Both the position numbers and the translations under genes were made by a program. Below, piece after piece: positions 16,120 through 22,754 of a DNA stretch of 41,775 nucleotides; the first letter of the stretch is position 1; every line of letters starts with the position of its first letter. This DNA is from an uncultured Shinella sp. Lineage in GTDB: Bacteria > Pseudomonadota > Alphaproteobacteria > Rhizobiales > Rhizobiaceae. The notes under the pieces are model-generated. The model worked only from the letters and a program-made list of their open reading frames with translations. It did no database searches and was not told where the DNA came from. The DNA is taken from positions 1-41,775 of the forward strand of contig NZ_CAMLFY010000029.1 in the NCBI RefSeq assembly GCF_946479415.1, read 5' to 3'.

Positions 16120-16311
16120 ATGACCCACCACATTGACAACCGTCAGTTCATTCCCCGCCAGACCCGCCCCGTCCACGATGTCGTGGACCATTGCCGCAAG
16201 AACGGCATCGACAAGGCGCAGGAGCGCAAGCTGCTCCTCCTCTTCGGCCGCTTCGCCACCCGTCACGAGCTTCAGATGAACACAAAACGCCCGCCGCTGA
16301 ACCTGCGTTGA
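16120..16311 (+). CDS. Small conserved-looking basic protein
   Basis: A 63-residue protein, MTHHIDNRQFIPRQ at the start and a helical core HDVVDHCRKNGIDKAQERKLLLLFGRFATRHEL. It looks like a small all-helical cytosolic protein. AACGGAGGA precedes the ATG at 16120 and is nearly a full Shine-Dalgarno match, which decides the start against a longer frame reaching back to 15988. I recognise no domain. It may be cotranscribed with the small frame 70 bases upstream. Confidence 0.65.
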   Translation: MTHHIDNRQFIPRQTRPVHDVVDHCRKNGIDKAQERKLLLLFGRFATRHELQMNTKRPPLNLR

Positions 16312-16377
16312 ACAGAAGGACGATCGGCAGGGAACAAGGCTATGCTTATCGGGCGTAGCTTTTGGTTTGCAAAGGCG

Positions 16378-16412
16378 GAAAACAGAAGAGCCGCGCTCGT
16401 CAGCGCAGCTCT
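16378..16412 (-). terminator. Terminator after the lipoprotein gene
   Basis: On the minus strand AGAGC-GCGCT arms separated by a 4-base loop form a stem with one mismatch at 16387-16412, followed by TCTGTTTTC. It lies 44 bases after the lipoprotein stop. Confidence 0.55.
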
Positions 16413-16456
16413 CGAACACGTCGCTTGCAACGAAAAGGCGATAGGAAGCGAATTTC

Positions 16457-16798
16457 CTATACTTTGCGGCCTTGGAAGATTTTGACTAACTTCGGTGTGA
16501 TTTTGCCACGCTTGATGTCAACGATATCCTGATAATCCAACTTGCCGGATCTCACTGCTTCGACAGCTCGGCTGCACGCAATCTGTGGCGCGGCTTTTTC
16601 AGAGGTGTCGAGAACAATGGAGGCATTCTTTCTTTGAACTGCATTCCAGCCCGACATACATTGCGATAGAGCGAATTTTCGAGCTTTAGCACTGCCGCGG
16701 ACCGTTTCCTGAATGGCGGCATATTCCTGCTTCGAGGGTACGCAGCCGGCAAGGATCGAAAGGGCGACAATTCCACAAGTTAAATATGCGCGGTTCAT
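16457..16798 (-). CDS. Putative lipoprotein of unknown function
   Basis: A 113-residue protein with a lipoprotein signal: MNRAYLTCGIVALSILAGC, lipobox LAGC with the modified cysteine at residue 19. The mature part is basic and helical (QEYAAIQETVRGSAKARKFALSQCMSGWNAV) and ends KITPKLVKIFQGRKV. CGGAGA lies upstream of the ATG at 16798. Base composition is visibly more AT-rich than the neighbours. It sits just beyond the 3' end of tRNA-Asn, a common integration point, so recent acquisition is possible. No homologous family is recognised. Confidence 0.7.
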   Translation of the reverse strand: MNRAYLTCGIVALSILAGCVPSKQEYAAIQETVRGSAKARKFALSQCMSGWNAVQRKNASIVLDTSEKAAPQIACSRAVEAVRSGKLDYQDIVDIKRGKITPKLVKIFQGRKV

Positions 16799-16966
16799 GA
16801 CAATCTCCGATTGAGGCCGGATACGTAGCGAAAAGGCCAAGGGTTGGCAATCGGCGATTTGGTGAAAAGCAAGGGATCGTAACAGTTTAGCAGGTACAGC
16901 GCCCAAAGGTGCAATCTGTGCCCGCAAGCCTGTCCAAGGGAATAAGACGAGAATGGATGTAAAATG

Positions 16967-17000
16967 AAAAAGGGTCCGCTGAATTTTCAGCAGACCCTTT
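16967..17000 (-). terminator. Terminator of tRNA-Asn
   Basis: On the minus strand AAAGGGTC and GCTGA pair with TCAGC and GACCCTTT (one mismatch), followed by five T. It starts 7 bases after the tRNA 3' end. Confidence 0.8.
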
Positions 17001-17006
17001 AGAAAC

Positions 17007-17081
17007 TGGCTCCCCGGGCCGGATTCGAACCGGCGACCTGTCGATTAACAGTCGAATGCTCTACCGCTGAGCTACCAGGGA
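17007..17081 (-). tRNA. tRNA-Asn(GTT)
   Basis: A 75-base cloverleaf with encoded CCA. Acceptor arms TCCCTGG and CCGGGGA pair with one G-U, the D arm is GCTC/GAGC, and the T arm is GCCGG/CCGGC around TTCGAAT. The anticodon loop CTGTTAA gives GTT, reading asparagine codons. The first anticodon-stem pair (T-C) is mismatched. Confidence 0.96.
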
Positions 17082-17266
17082 TCATCCGCTCGCTGCTGGT
17101 TTCCAGCTGCTCGCTGCGGAGTGAGCGCGTAATACAAATGCTGGACCGATTTGCCAAGCGCTTTTTGACAAAAAAATGCACCAGACTTGATTGATTGTGG
17201 AGAAGTCTCCAACTGGAAGGGCGAGGATGCCTGGAAAACCGGGCTTTGCGGCAAAAAGAGCATGGA

Positions 17267-17551
17267 ATGGCTACGAAAAAAAACGACATGAAATTTGGCA
17301 TCGATCCCCGCACCAAGGAGATCGTCATCGGTTCTTTTCGCCTGAAGCTGCCGGAATCCCGCTGGCTGCGCACGCTGATCGGCGTGCTCCTGGTCTTTGG
17401 CGGCCTTCTCGGCTTCCTGCCCGTGCTTGGATTCTGGATGGTGCCGCTCGGTCTTCTCGTGCTTTCGCACGATTCCCATTTCGTGCGCCGTCAGCGCCGG
17501 CGCCTCGCCGTCTGGTGGGCGACCCGCAAGGCCCGCCGCAACACGCGCTGA
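17267..17551 (+). CDS. Small membrane protein, PGPGW-like
   Basis: A 94-residue protein with a polar N terminus (MATKKNDMKFGIDPRTKEIVIGSFRLKLPESRW). One long or two short hydrophobic segments follow (LIGVLLVFGGLLGFLPVLGFWMVPLGLLVLSHD), then a very basic tail, RRQRRRLAVWWATRKARRNTR. The central hairpin with a proline-glycine turn resembles the PGPGW transmembrane family (PF09656), though the signature is loose here. Function is unknown. The ATG at 17267 with AAGAG nearby is preferred to the upstream in-frame start at 17195. It precedes the DUF2938 gene by 64 bases. Confidence 0.7.
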   Translation: MATKKNDMKFGIDPRTKEIVIGSFRLKLPESRWLRTLIGVLLVFGGLLGFLPVLGFWMVPLGLLVLSHDSHFVRRQRRRLAVWWATRKARRNTR

Positions 17552-17615
17552 TCCATTCTTGCATCGATTTCCCCGACCTGATCTAACCCGATGCATATCG
17601 GGTGAGGGGAAGCAT

Positions 17616-18092
17616 ATGGAATTGCTGGTGAAAGGTGCCGTGATCGGGTTCGGTGCCACGGTGCTGATGGATCTTTGGGCCGTCCTGCTCTGGAAGGGCT
17701 TCGGCCAGTCGCGGCCGAACTGGGCGCCAGTCGGCCGCTGGGTCTGGCATTTGAAGAACGGCACGGTCTTTCACGACAATATCGCCGCCGCAGAGCCTCA
17801 CGCGCAGGAGCAGGCGCTCGGCTGGATCTTCCACTATCTGGTGGGCATTCTCTATGGCGTCATCCTTGCCATCTTGGTCGGCGCGTCATGGTTTGCCGCG
17901 CCTACGTTTCTGCCGGCATGGGTTCTCGGCATCGTGACCGTCGGAGCGGGCTGGTTCCTGCTGCAGCCGGGGCTGGGCATCGGCGTCGCGGCCTCGAAAT
18001 TGCCGAACGCCAATACGGTGCGCATTCTCAATCTGGTGTCGCACACCGTTTTTGCGCTTGGCCTTTATGGAACGGCGCTTCTCCTGCGCTGA
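17616..18092 (+). CDS. DUF2938 family membrane protein
   Basis: A 158-residue protein with about four transmembrane helices. It starts MELLVKGAVIGFGATVLMDLWAVLLW and contains WAPVGRWVWHL, then a conserved cytoplasmic or periplasmic stretch AAAEPHAQEQALGWIFHYLVGILYG, and near the end QPGLGIGVAASKLPNANTVRILNLVSH. This matches the DUF2938 family; no activity is known. GAGGGGA precedes the ATG at 17616. A hairpin lies downstream, between it and the convergent rcnB-like gene. Confidence 0.85.
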   Translation: MELLVKGAVIGFGATVLMDLWAVLLWKGFGQSRPNWAPVGRWVWHLKNGTVFHDNIAAAEPHAQEQALGWIFHYLVGILYGVILAILVGASWFAAPTFLPAWVLGIVTVGAGWFLLQPGLGIGVAASKLPNANTVRILNLVSHTVFALGLYGTALLLR

Positions 18093-18095
18093 CAG

Positions 18096-18136
18096 AAAAC
18101 CGCCACCGCAGGAAAACCCGCGGTGGCGGCTTGTCT
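18096..18136. terminator. Hairpin between convergent genes
   Basis: CCGCCACCGC (18100-18109) pairs perfectly with GCGGTGGCGG (18120-18129) around a 10-base loop. CTTGTCTT follows on the plus strand and TTTTC on the minus strand, so it can end transcription of both the DUF2938 and the RcnB-like genes. Confidence 0.7.
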
Positions 18137-18184
18137 TGGAGCAATTCCAGCAAAAGTTCTGCGTAGGAAAAGAGCGGAAATGCT

Positions 18185-18508
18185 TTAGCGGGCGGCTGCG
18201 ACGCCCAGGATGAGGCCTGTGGCGACGCTCATCAAAAGGTAGGAGTTGTCCACCTTCACCCATTGCTGGCCGCGGGTGGGCTTGCGCAGGCCGTGGCGGT
18301 GATAGTCACGCACGGCGGGGCGACCCTTCCAGTTGGAATAGCGCTCGCCCTTGCGCCACGTATGGCGCTTCACGATCACTTTCTTCTTGATGGTCTGGGA
18401 GTAACCCGGCTTGCGGTCATGACCGTAGTGCTGCTGGGCCTGTGCCATCGGTGCGGCGGCAAAGGAGAGCGCTATGGCTGTGAGAAGGGTGCGGGTGAAG
18501 AGTTTCAT
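18185..18508 (-). CDS. RcnB family periplasmic protein
   Basis: A 107-residue protein with a signal peptide (MKLFTRTLLTAIALSFAAAPMAQAQ, cleavage near residue 25). The mature part is basic and aromatic: KRHTWRKGERYSNWKG, then RDYHRHGLRKPTRGQQWVKVDNSYLLMSVATGLI. That ending is the hallmark of the RcnB family (PF11776), named after an E. coli periplasmic protein needed for nickel and cobalt balance. Most alphaproteobacterial members are untested. GAGGAAG lies before the ATG at 18508. No rcnA efflux gene is adjacent, so a role in metal homeostasis is not supported by context. Confidence 0.82.
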   Translation of the reverse strand: MKLFTRTLLTAIALSFAAAPMAQAQQHYGHDRKPGYSQTIKKKVIVKRHTWRKGERYSNWKGRPAVRDYHRHGLRKPTRGQQWVKVDNSYLLMSVATGLILGVAAAR

Positions 18509-18648
18509 CTGTGGCTTCCTCGTTGTCGATACGAGGAGCCTAGGGCCGGGGCGATGAACCAAAACTGAACGGCGGAATTAAAAATTTGTAATAAAAGCAA
18601 GCGCTTATCCTGAGTGATAAGCGGCGGCGAAAGGCCGGAGGCTGTTAC

Positions 18649-18912
18649 CTAGTGGGTTGACGGAACGTCTTCCTCTTCCAGGAAGGAGTGGATGCCATCG
18701 CGTGCTACGGTGGCGAGAAATTCGTCGAAGGCCTCCCGGTCGGTCGCGAAGGGAGCGTCCCATTCGAAAAGGTCCTCGTTCTGCGTCACCACCTCCAGCC
18801 GCCAGTCCTGCTGCGTGCCGGCCGGCCGGAAGATATCGACGAGAACGGTCACGTCGTCCTCGGTAAACTCGCCCGACAGTTCGGAATGCTCGATTTGGGG
18901 TTTCTTCGCCAT
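18649..18912 (-). CDS. Small acidic hypothetical protein
   Basis: An 87-residue acidic soluble protein, MAKKPQIEHSELSGEFTEDDVTVLVDIFRPAG at the start and EFLATVARDGIHSFLEEEDVP at the end. It looks like a compact alpha/beta domain, with strands around VTVLVDIFR and DWRLEVVTQN. No family name is recognised. The ATG at 18912 is preferred to an in-frame ATG at 18978 because the extra residues look like untranslated leader. GGAATCACCC precedes it. It is 78 bases downstream of the next minus-strand gene (18991-19539). Confidence 0.7.
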   Translation of the reverse strand: MAKKPQIEHSELSGEFTEDDVTVLVDIFRPAGTQQDWRLEVVTQNEDLFEWDAPFATDREAFDEFLATVARDGIHSFLEEEDVPSTH

Positions 18913-18990
18913 GGGTGATTCCATTTGATTTGTGTTCGGCATATGCGCATGGCAGCGCGCATCTGCAAGAGCCTGCAATTCCGGACGGGA

Positions 18991-19539
18991 TTAATTCCCG
19001 CGGATGCGAATGCAGGCATCGCGCCATTTCATCAGCTTTGCCCCGTCGCCCTTTTGCGGCGCAAGCGAAAAGCGCGTGTCGCCTATGGTGATCGCCGCAC
19101 CTTCGCTGTTGTCCTTCGTCAGCGCGTCGAGCAGGGGCGCGGTATCGTAAGTGCCGAGATTGAGCATCCAGCCGCCGTCCATCTCGTTTGCATCGACATG
19201 GATCATGGAGATCGGCAGGTCGATTGTCGTCTTTCCGGCGGCAAGTCCCACCTTGGCATAGGTGAGCCCGGCCGAAGCCTTGATCAGGTCGATCGCCATG
19301 GGTTCCACCGGCCCCGTGAGGATATTGATCTGCAAGGGTGGCGTCTGCGCGGGATCGCAGGAGAGGCTGTAGGCGACACATTCGGAGACGTCCTCACCGG
19401 TACACGGCGTAAACGTGAGATGCGCCGCCGGCTGCTCCTCGTTCTCGTAAAAAGAGGCGTAGAACTCCTCGCCTCGCGCCTGGGCAAGGCCGAAGGAGAG
19501 AAAGGCAAGAATGCCGGCAAGAAGCGATGCGAACCTCAT
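18991..19539 (-). CDS. Secreted protein of unknown function
   Basis: A 182-residue protein with a signal peptide (MRFASLLAGILAFLSFGLAQARG, cleavage about residue 22). The mature region contains cysteine pairs (CTGEDVSEC, then SCDPAQ) and a late cysteine in KLMKWRDACIRIRGN, consistent with disulfides in the periplasm. The rest looks beta-rich. No family is recognised. GGGAGAG precedes the ATG at 19539. Genes on either side do not suggest a function. Confidence 0.75.
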   Translation of the reverse strand: MRFASLLAGILAFLSFGLAQARGEEFYASFYENEEQPAAHLTFTPCTGEDVSECVAYSLSCDPAQTPPLQINILTGPVEPMAIDLIKASAGLTYAKVGLAAGKTTIDLPISMIHVDANEMDGGWMLNLGTYDTAPLLDALTKDNSEGAAITIGDTRFSLAPQKGDGAKLMKWRDACIRIRGN

Positions 19540-19775
19540 GGAACTCTCCCGTCGATATCGAACCGAAGCGCCGGTGCCGGCGCGTGGACCCTGGCGGCAA
19601 CTTCGCGGATCGACCGACTATCCAGGCAGAGCGAACATTTGTCGACGGTCTTTTGAAAGGACGCCGCCGAAGGGTGGTGTTCGATCGAAAACGGCTGTCG
19701 CGGCAACGCTGGCAGCGCATAAAAAGCGGCAGCCCATAAGGGCTGGTAAGCTGTCGATATCGCTTGTGAAAAAGG

Positions 19776-19849
19776 TGGAGGCCTCGCCGAGAATCGAACT
19801 CGGGTGCAAGGATTTGCAGTCCTCTGCGTCACCACTCCGCCACGAGGCC
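19776..19849 (-). tRNA. tRNA-Cys(GCA)
   Basis: A 74-base cloverleaf with encoded CCA. Acceptor arms GGCCTCG and CGAGGCC pair perfectly, the anticodon loop ACTGCAA gives GCA for cysteine, and the T arm is CCGAG/CTCGG around TTCGATT. A run of five T directly after the CCA region on the minus strand may help end transcription. Confidence 0.96.
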
Positions 19850-19949
19850 GTCCGTTTGCTATAAAGCGTGTGGTGACGGGCGTTTAGAACGAATTCAAAC
19901 AGGGTGCAAGAGGCTTTGGCGCCGATTGTTACGCTTTTTTGTGGGCAGG

Positions 19950-19972
19950 CGGCGCGCCCATGCAGCGCGCCG
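19950..19972 (-). terminator. GC-rich hairpin after exbD
   Basis: CGGCGCGC and GCGCGCCG form a perfect 8-base stem around 7 bases, starting 6 bases after the exbD stop. No T run follows on the minus strand, so it may stabilise the 3' end or end transcription inefficiently. Confidence 0.35.
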
Positions 19973-19978
19973 GGCCGA

Positions 19979-20407
19979 TTATTGTGCCGGGGCGCCTTCA
20001 AGACCGACAAGCGCGATCTTGGCGTAGCCCGCGGCACGCAGCAGGTTCATGACATCCATGACATTGCCGTAGTCCATGGCCTTGTCGGCGCGTAGCAGGA
20101 TGCGCGTATCCTTGTTTCCTTCCGTCACGGCATCGAGTTCCGGGCCGAAATTGTCGCGGCCGATCGTGCCGTTGCCGATCGAGACCGTCAGGTCCTTCTT
20201 CAGCGTCATGAAGACCGGCTTGTCTTCGCGCGGCGTCGGCTGGGCGACGGAGGAGGGCAGGTCGACATTGATGTCGACGGTCGCAAGCGGTGCGGCCACC
20301 ATGAAGATGATGAGCAGAACCAGCATGACGTCGATGAACGGCGTCACGTTGATTTCGCTGTTCTCCTCGAGGTCGTCGCCGCCGCCTTCCTTGATCTTGC
20401 TGGCCAT
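19979..20407 (-). CDS. exbD: Biopolymer transport protein ExbD
   Basis: A 142-residue partner of ExbB in the proton-driven motor that energises TonB. One N-terminal transmembrane helix (VTPFIDVMLVLLIIFMVAAPL) carries the essential aspartate, D26. The periplasmic domain follows, with LPSSVAQPTPRED and ILLRADKAMDYGNVMDVMNLLRAAGYAKIALV near the end. It starts 4 bases after exbB, with GGGTGAC before the ATG, so the two are translated from one message. No tonB is adjacent. TolR is a relative, but the EDKPVFMTL and LRADK patterns and the ExbB partner with its N-terminal extension favour ExbD. Confidence 0.92.
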   Translation of the reverse strand: MASKIKEGGGDDLEENSEINVTPFIDVMLVLLIIFMVAAPLATVDINVDLPSSVAQPTPREDKPVFMTLKKDLTVSIGNGTIGRDNFGPELDAVTEGNKDTRILLRADKAMDYGNVMDVMNLLRAAGYAKIALVGLEGAPAQ

Positions 20408-20411
20408 GATG

Positions 20412-21527
20412 TCACCCGAGCTTCACGACGGAGGCGGGGGTCCGCTCGCCGCGCTGCACGGCGGGGTGACGCACGGCACGCCGCACGTCCAGATCGCGGC
20501 TGGCAAGCCGCTCGATGGCGGCCGAGGCGTCGGCGAGGTTCTGGCGATAGCCGGTGATGGCGCGGGCCAGGAAGTTGTAGATCACGACGGCCGGAATGGC
20601 GGCGACCAGGCCGATAGCGGTGGCGAGCAACGCCTCGGCGATGCCGGGGGCCACGATGGCGAGGTTGGTCGTCTGCGCCTTCGAGATACCGATGAACGAA
20701 TTCATGATGCCCCAGACGGTGCCGAACAGACCGACGAACGGCGCCGTGGAACCGATGGTGGCGAGAAGACCGGTGCCCTTGGCGATGCGGCGGCCGCCAT
20801 GCACTTCCATGCGGCCGAGGCGCGAGGCGATGCGTTCCTTCACGCCGCCGTCGGTGACATGGTCGAGCACGGCTTCGGAGGCTTCCATCTCTTCGCGGGC
20901 GGCGCGCGTCATGCGGGCGACGAGCCCGCGGTTGCGGCCGAGCGCCTGCTCGCCATCTTCAAGGCCGCGGGCGGCGATGAGGCGGCGCACGGCCTGGCTG
21001 GCCGAACGCTGGGCCGCGCCGAGTTCGGCGAGCTTGACGAGCAGCACGGTCCAGGTGACGACGGAGGCGAAGGCGAGGCCGATCATGACGCCCTTCACGA
21101 CGATGTCGGCCGCCATGAACATGCCCCACGGCGAAAGATCGTGCGGCAGGCCGGCCTGACGGGTATCGGCGGCATCATCCACTGCGTCGAGTTCCGTCGC
21201 GTCCTCGTCGGATGCCATCGTATCGGTCTCGGCCGTCGTTGCCGGGTCGGCCGACGTGTCGGCGTTGCCCTCGGTCGCGGTCGGACGCGATGTCGTCTCG
21301 GTCGTCGTCGTGGCCGTGCCCGTTGCGTTGCTCGTGGGCTGGACCTCGTTGGACTGTGTTTGCGTGTCCTGCGTCTGTGTGGATTGGCCGGCGATCGGCT
21401 GGCTGTCCGTCTGGACCGTGGGTGTCTCCTGGGTCTGCGCCGATACGGCGTGCGGGGCGAAAAGCGCCACCAGGATCATCGCGAAGTGCAGTCGAGACCG
21501 TTTCAGCACGGCGTATTCCTCTTGCAT
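20412..21527 (-). CDS. exbB: TonB-system energiser ExbB, long form
   Basis: A 371-residue MotA/TolQ/ExbB proton channel subunit. A signal peptide (LHFAMILVALFAPHAVSA, to about residue 30) leads into a low-complexity region of threonine, glutamine, aspartate and alanine to about residue 115. The channel domain follows: helix at 135-160 (MFMAADIVVKGVMIGLAFASVVTW), then cytoplasmic loop, then GTGLLATIGSTAPFVGLFGTVWGIM and VAPGIAEALLATAIGLVAAIPAVVIYN. The long N-terminal extension is known in a subgroup of ExbB. Transcription likely starts at the promoter at 21632-21661, with an iron-responsive motif in it. Confidence 0.92.
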   Translation of the reverse strand: MQEEYAVLKRSRLHFAMILVALFAPHAVSAQTQETPTVQTDSQPIAGQSTQTQDTQTQSNEVQPTSNATGTATTTTETTSRPTATEGNADTSADPATTAETDTMASDEDATELDAVDDAADTRQAGLPHDLSPWGMFMAADIVVKGVMIGLAFASVVTWTVLLVKLAELGAAQRSASQAVRRLIAARGLEDGEQALGRNRGLVARMTRAAREEMEASEAVLDHVTDGGVKERIASRLGRMEVHGGRRIAKGTGLLATIGSTAPFVGLFGTVWGIMNSFIGISKAQTTNLAIVAPGIAEALLATAIGLVAAIPAVVIYNFLARAITGYRQNLADASAAIERLASRDLDVRRAVRHPAVQRGERTPASVVKLG

Positions 21528-21631
21528 GTCTCTCTAAAATGGAGCCCGTTCAAACGAAGGGGCGTCGGCGTGGCGCAAGGTGCGACCCTAAAACCTGACT
21601 GTTCAATACGACATTTTGCATCGGACAGGCA

Positions 21632-21661
21632 ATAATATGTTGAGTAATTTATTCATGATAA
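21632..21661 (-). promoter_or_regulatory. Candidate exbB promoter
   Basis: On the minus strand TTATCA (21656-21661), 18 bases, then TATTAT (21632-21637). The -10 matches five of six consensus positions and the -35 four of six. The start of exbB lies about 105 bases downstream. The iron-responsive motif fills most of the spacer. Confidence 0.5.
21641..21655. promoter_or_regulatory. Iron-responsive operator (IRO) motif, TGA-N9-TCA
   Basis: TGA, nine A/T-rich bases, TCA. This is the IRO pattern described in rhizobia for genes repressed by the iron-sulfur regulator RirA when iron is plentiful. It lies wholly between the -35 and -10 hexamers of the candidate exbB promoter, a repressing position. 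RirA binding is inferred from the family. Confidence 0.6.
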
Positions 21662-21834
21662 CATGGACAAACCGCGGTGGACCCGGCGATGGCGGAGCAA
21701 GCCCGTGGTTTTTGCGCGCATTCGGCTCGCACCTATGGACACCCGGCCCGAAACCGCACTAAGAGAATTGCGATGCATCCGGCAGCGGGCCGGGCCTTTG
21801 CGCCGGTGCTCGCCGTTTTACTCAAGGGCTAGAG

Positions 21835-22488
21835 ATGATTGACTACAAAGCAGCGCGCACGAAGATGGTGGACAACCAGATCCGTACGACGGACGTGACG
21901 TCGCACGAGGTGCTCGACGCCTTCCTGACCGTCGCGCGCGAAGAGTTCGTGCCCGCGGCGGCAAAGCCGCTCGCCTATATCGACAACGACATCCAGCTGG
22001 CGCCCGGCCGCTTCCTCATGGAGCCGTCGCCGCTCGCCAAGCTGATCCAGCTTGCCGAGATCGCCGAGAGCGACATCGTTCTCGAAGTCGGCTGCGGCAC
22101 CGGTTACGCCTCGGCGATCCTGTCGCGTCTCGGCAGCTCCGTCGTGGCGCTGGAAAGCGATGCCGATCTCGCCGCGACGGCGACCGAAACGCTGTCCCGC
22201 CTGGGCTACGACAATATCGCCGTCGTCTCCGGTGATCTCGAAGCCGGTTATGCGGCAGAGGCGCCCTATGACGTGATCTTCGTGCATGGCGCGGTCGAAT
22301 TCGTTCCGGCCGCGCTTTTCGCGCAACTGCGCGATGGCGGGCGTCTGGTCGTCGTCGAAGGCTATGGCAACGCCTCGCAGGCCCGCATCTATATCAAGGA
22401 AGGCGGCCGCGTTTCCGAGCGCAACGTGTTCAACACGGCCGTGAAGCCGCTGCCGGGCTTCCGCAAGACGAAGGAATTCGTCTTCTAA
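21835..22488 (+). CDS. Protein-L-isoaspartate O-methyltransferase family protein
   Basis: A 217-residue SAM-dependent methyltransferase of the PCMT family. The SAM loop is VLEVGCGTGYASAILSRLG, preceded by the family's MVDNQIRTTDVTSHEVLDAFLTVAREEFVP. Later motifs are NIAVVSGDLEAGYAAEAPYDVIFVHGAVEFVP. Classical enzymes repair isoaspartyl residues; this rhizobial branch, often placed before tolC, has not been tested as far as I know, and substrate motifs differ from E. coli Pcm. AAGGGC lies near the ATG at 21835. A terminator-like hairpin separates it from tolC. Confidence 0.88.
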   Translation: MIDYKAARTKMVDNQIRTTDVTSHEVLDAFLTVAREEFVPAAAKPLAYIDNDIQLAPGRFLMEPSPLAKLIQLAEIAESDIVLEVGCGTGYASAILSRLGSSVVALESDADLAATATETLSRLGYDNIAVVSGDLEAGYAAEAPYDVIFVHGAVEFVPAALFAQLRDGGRLVVVEGYGNASQARIYIKEGGRVSERNVFNTAVKPLPGFRKTKEFVF

Positions 22489-22510
22489 TACGGCTTAAGC
22501 CGTTTGATTG

Positions 22511-22558
22511 AGGAAAGGCCGGGATTTGTTGCGCTTTGGCAACGGGCCTTTCCTATTG
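22511..22558 (+). terminator. Hairpin after the methyltransferase gene
   Basis: AGGAAAGGCC (22511-22520) pairs with GGCCTTTCCT (22545-22554), and an inner GTTGC/GCAAC stem fills part of the loop. Only a weak T stretch follows. A small palindrome, ACGGCTTAAGCCGT, at 22490-22503 directly follows the stop codon. Confidence 0.6.
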
Positions 22559-22754
22559 TCGTTGCCGAACCGTGCTGGAATGGCACGGTCCCTGTTTTGC
22601 AGGCAACTTAAAAGGCACTATTGCGAGCGGCGCGGGAACCGTCAGGAGCGGTCGTCGTATGGCCCACCGAAGGCGGTGGCGGCTTTTCGTGGATTTGAAG
22701 TGTATCTAAAGGGCGGCTCGGTGGCGGGCCGATCCAGGATCGGAGTTTTGTACT

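Larger units (their letters stand above)
21528..21834. other. Intergenic region between exbB and the methyltransferase gene
   Basis: This 307-base divergent region holds the exbB promoter and iron-responsive motif near its middle. The remaining part, towards the methyltransferase gene, has no convincing promoter, terminator or RNA that I can see. Confidence 0.5.
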
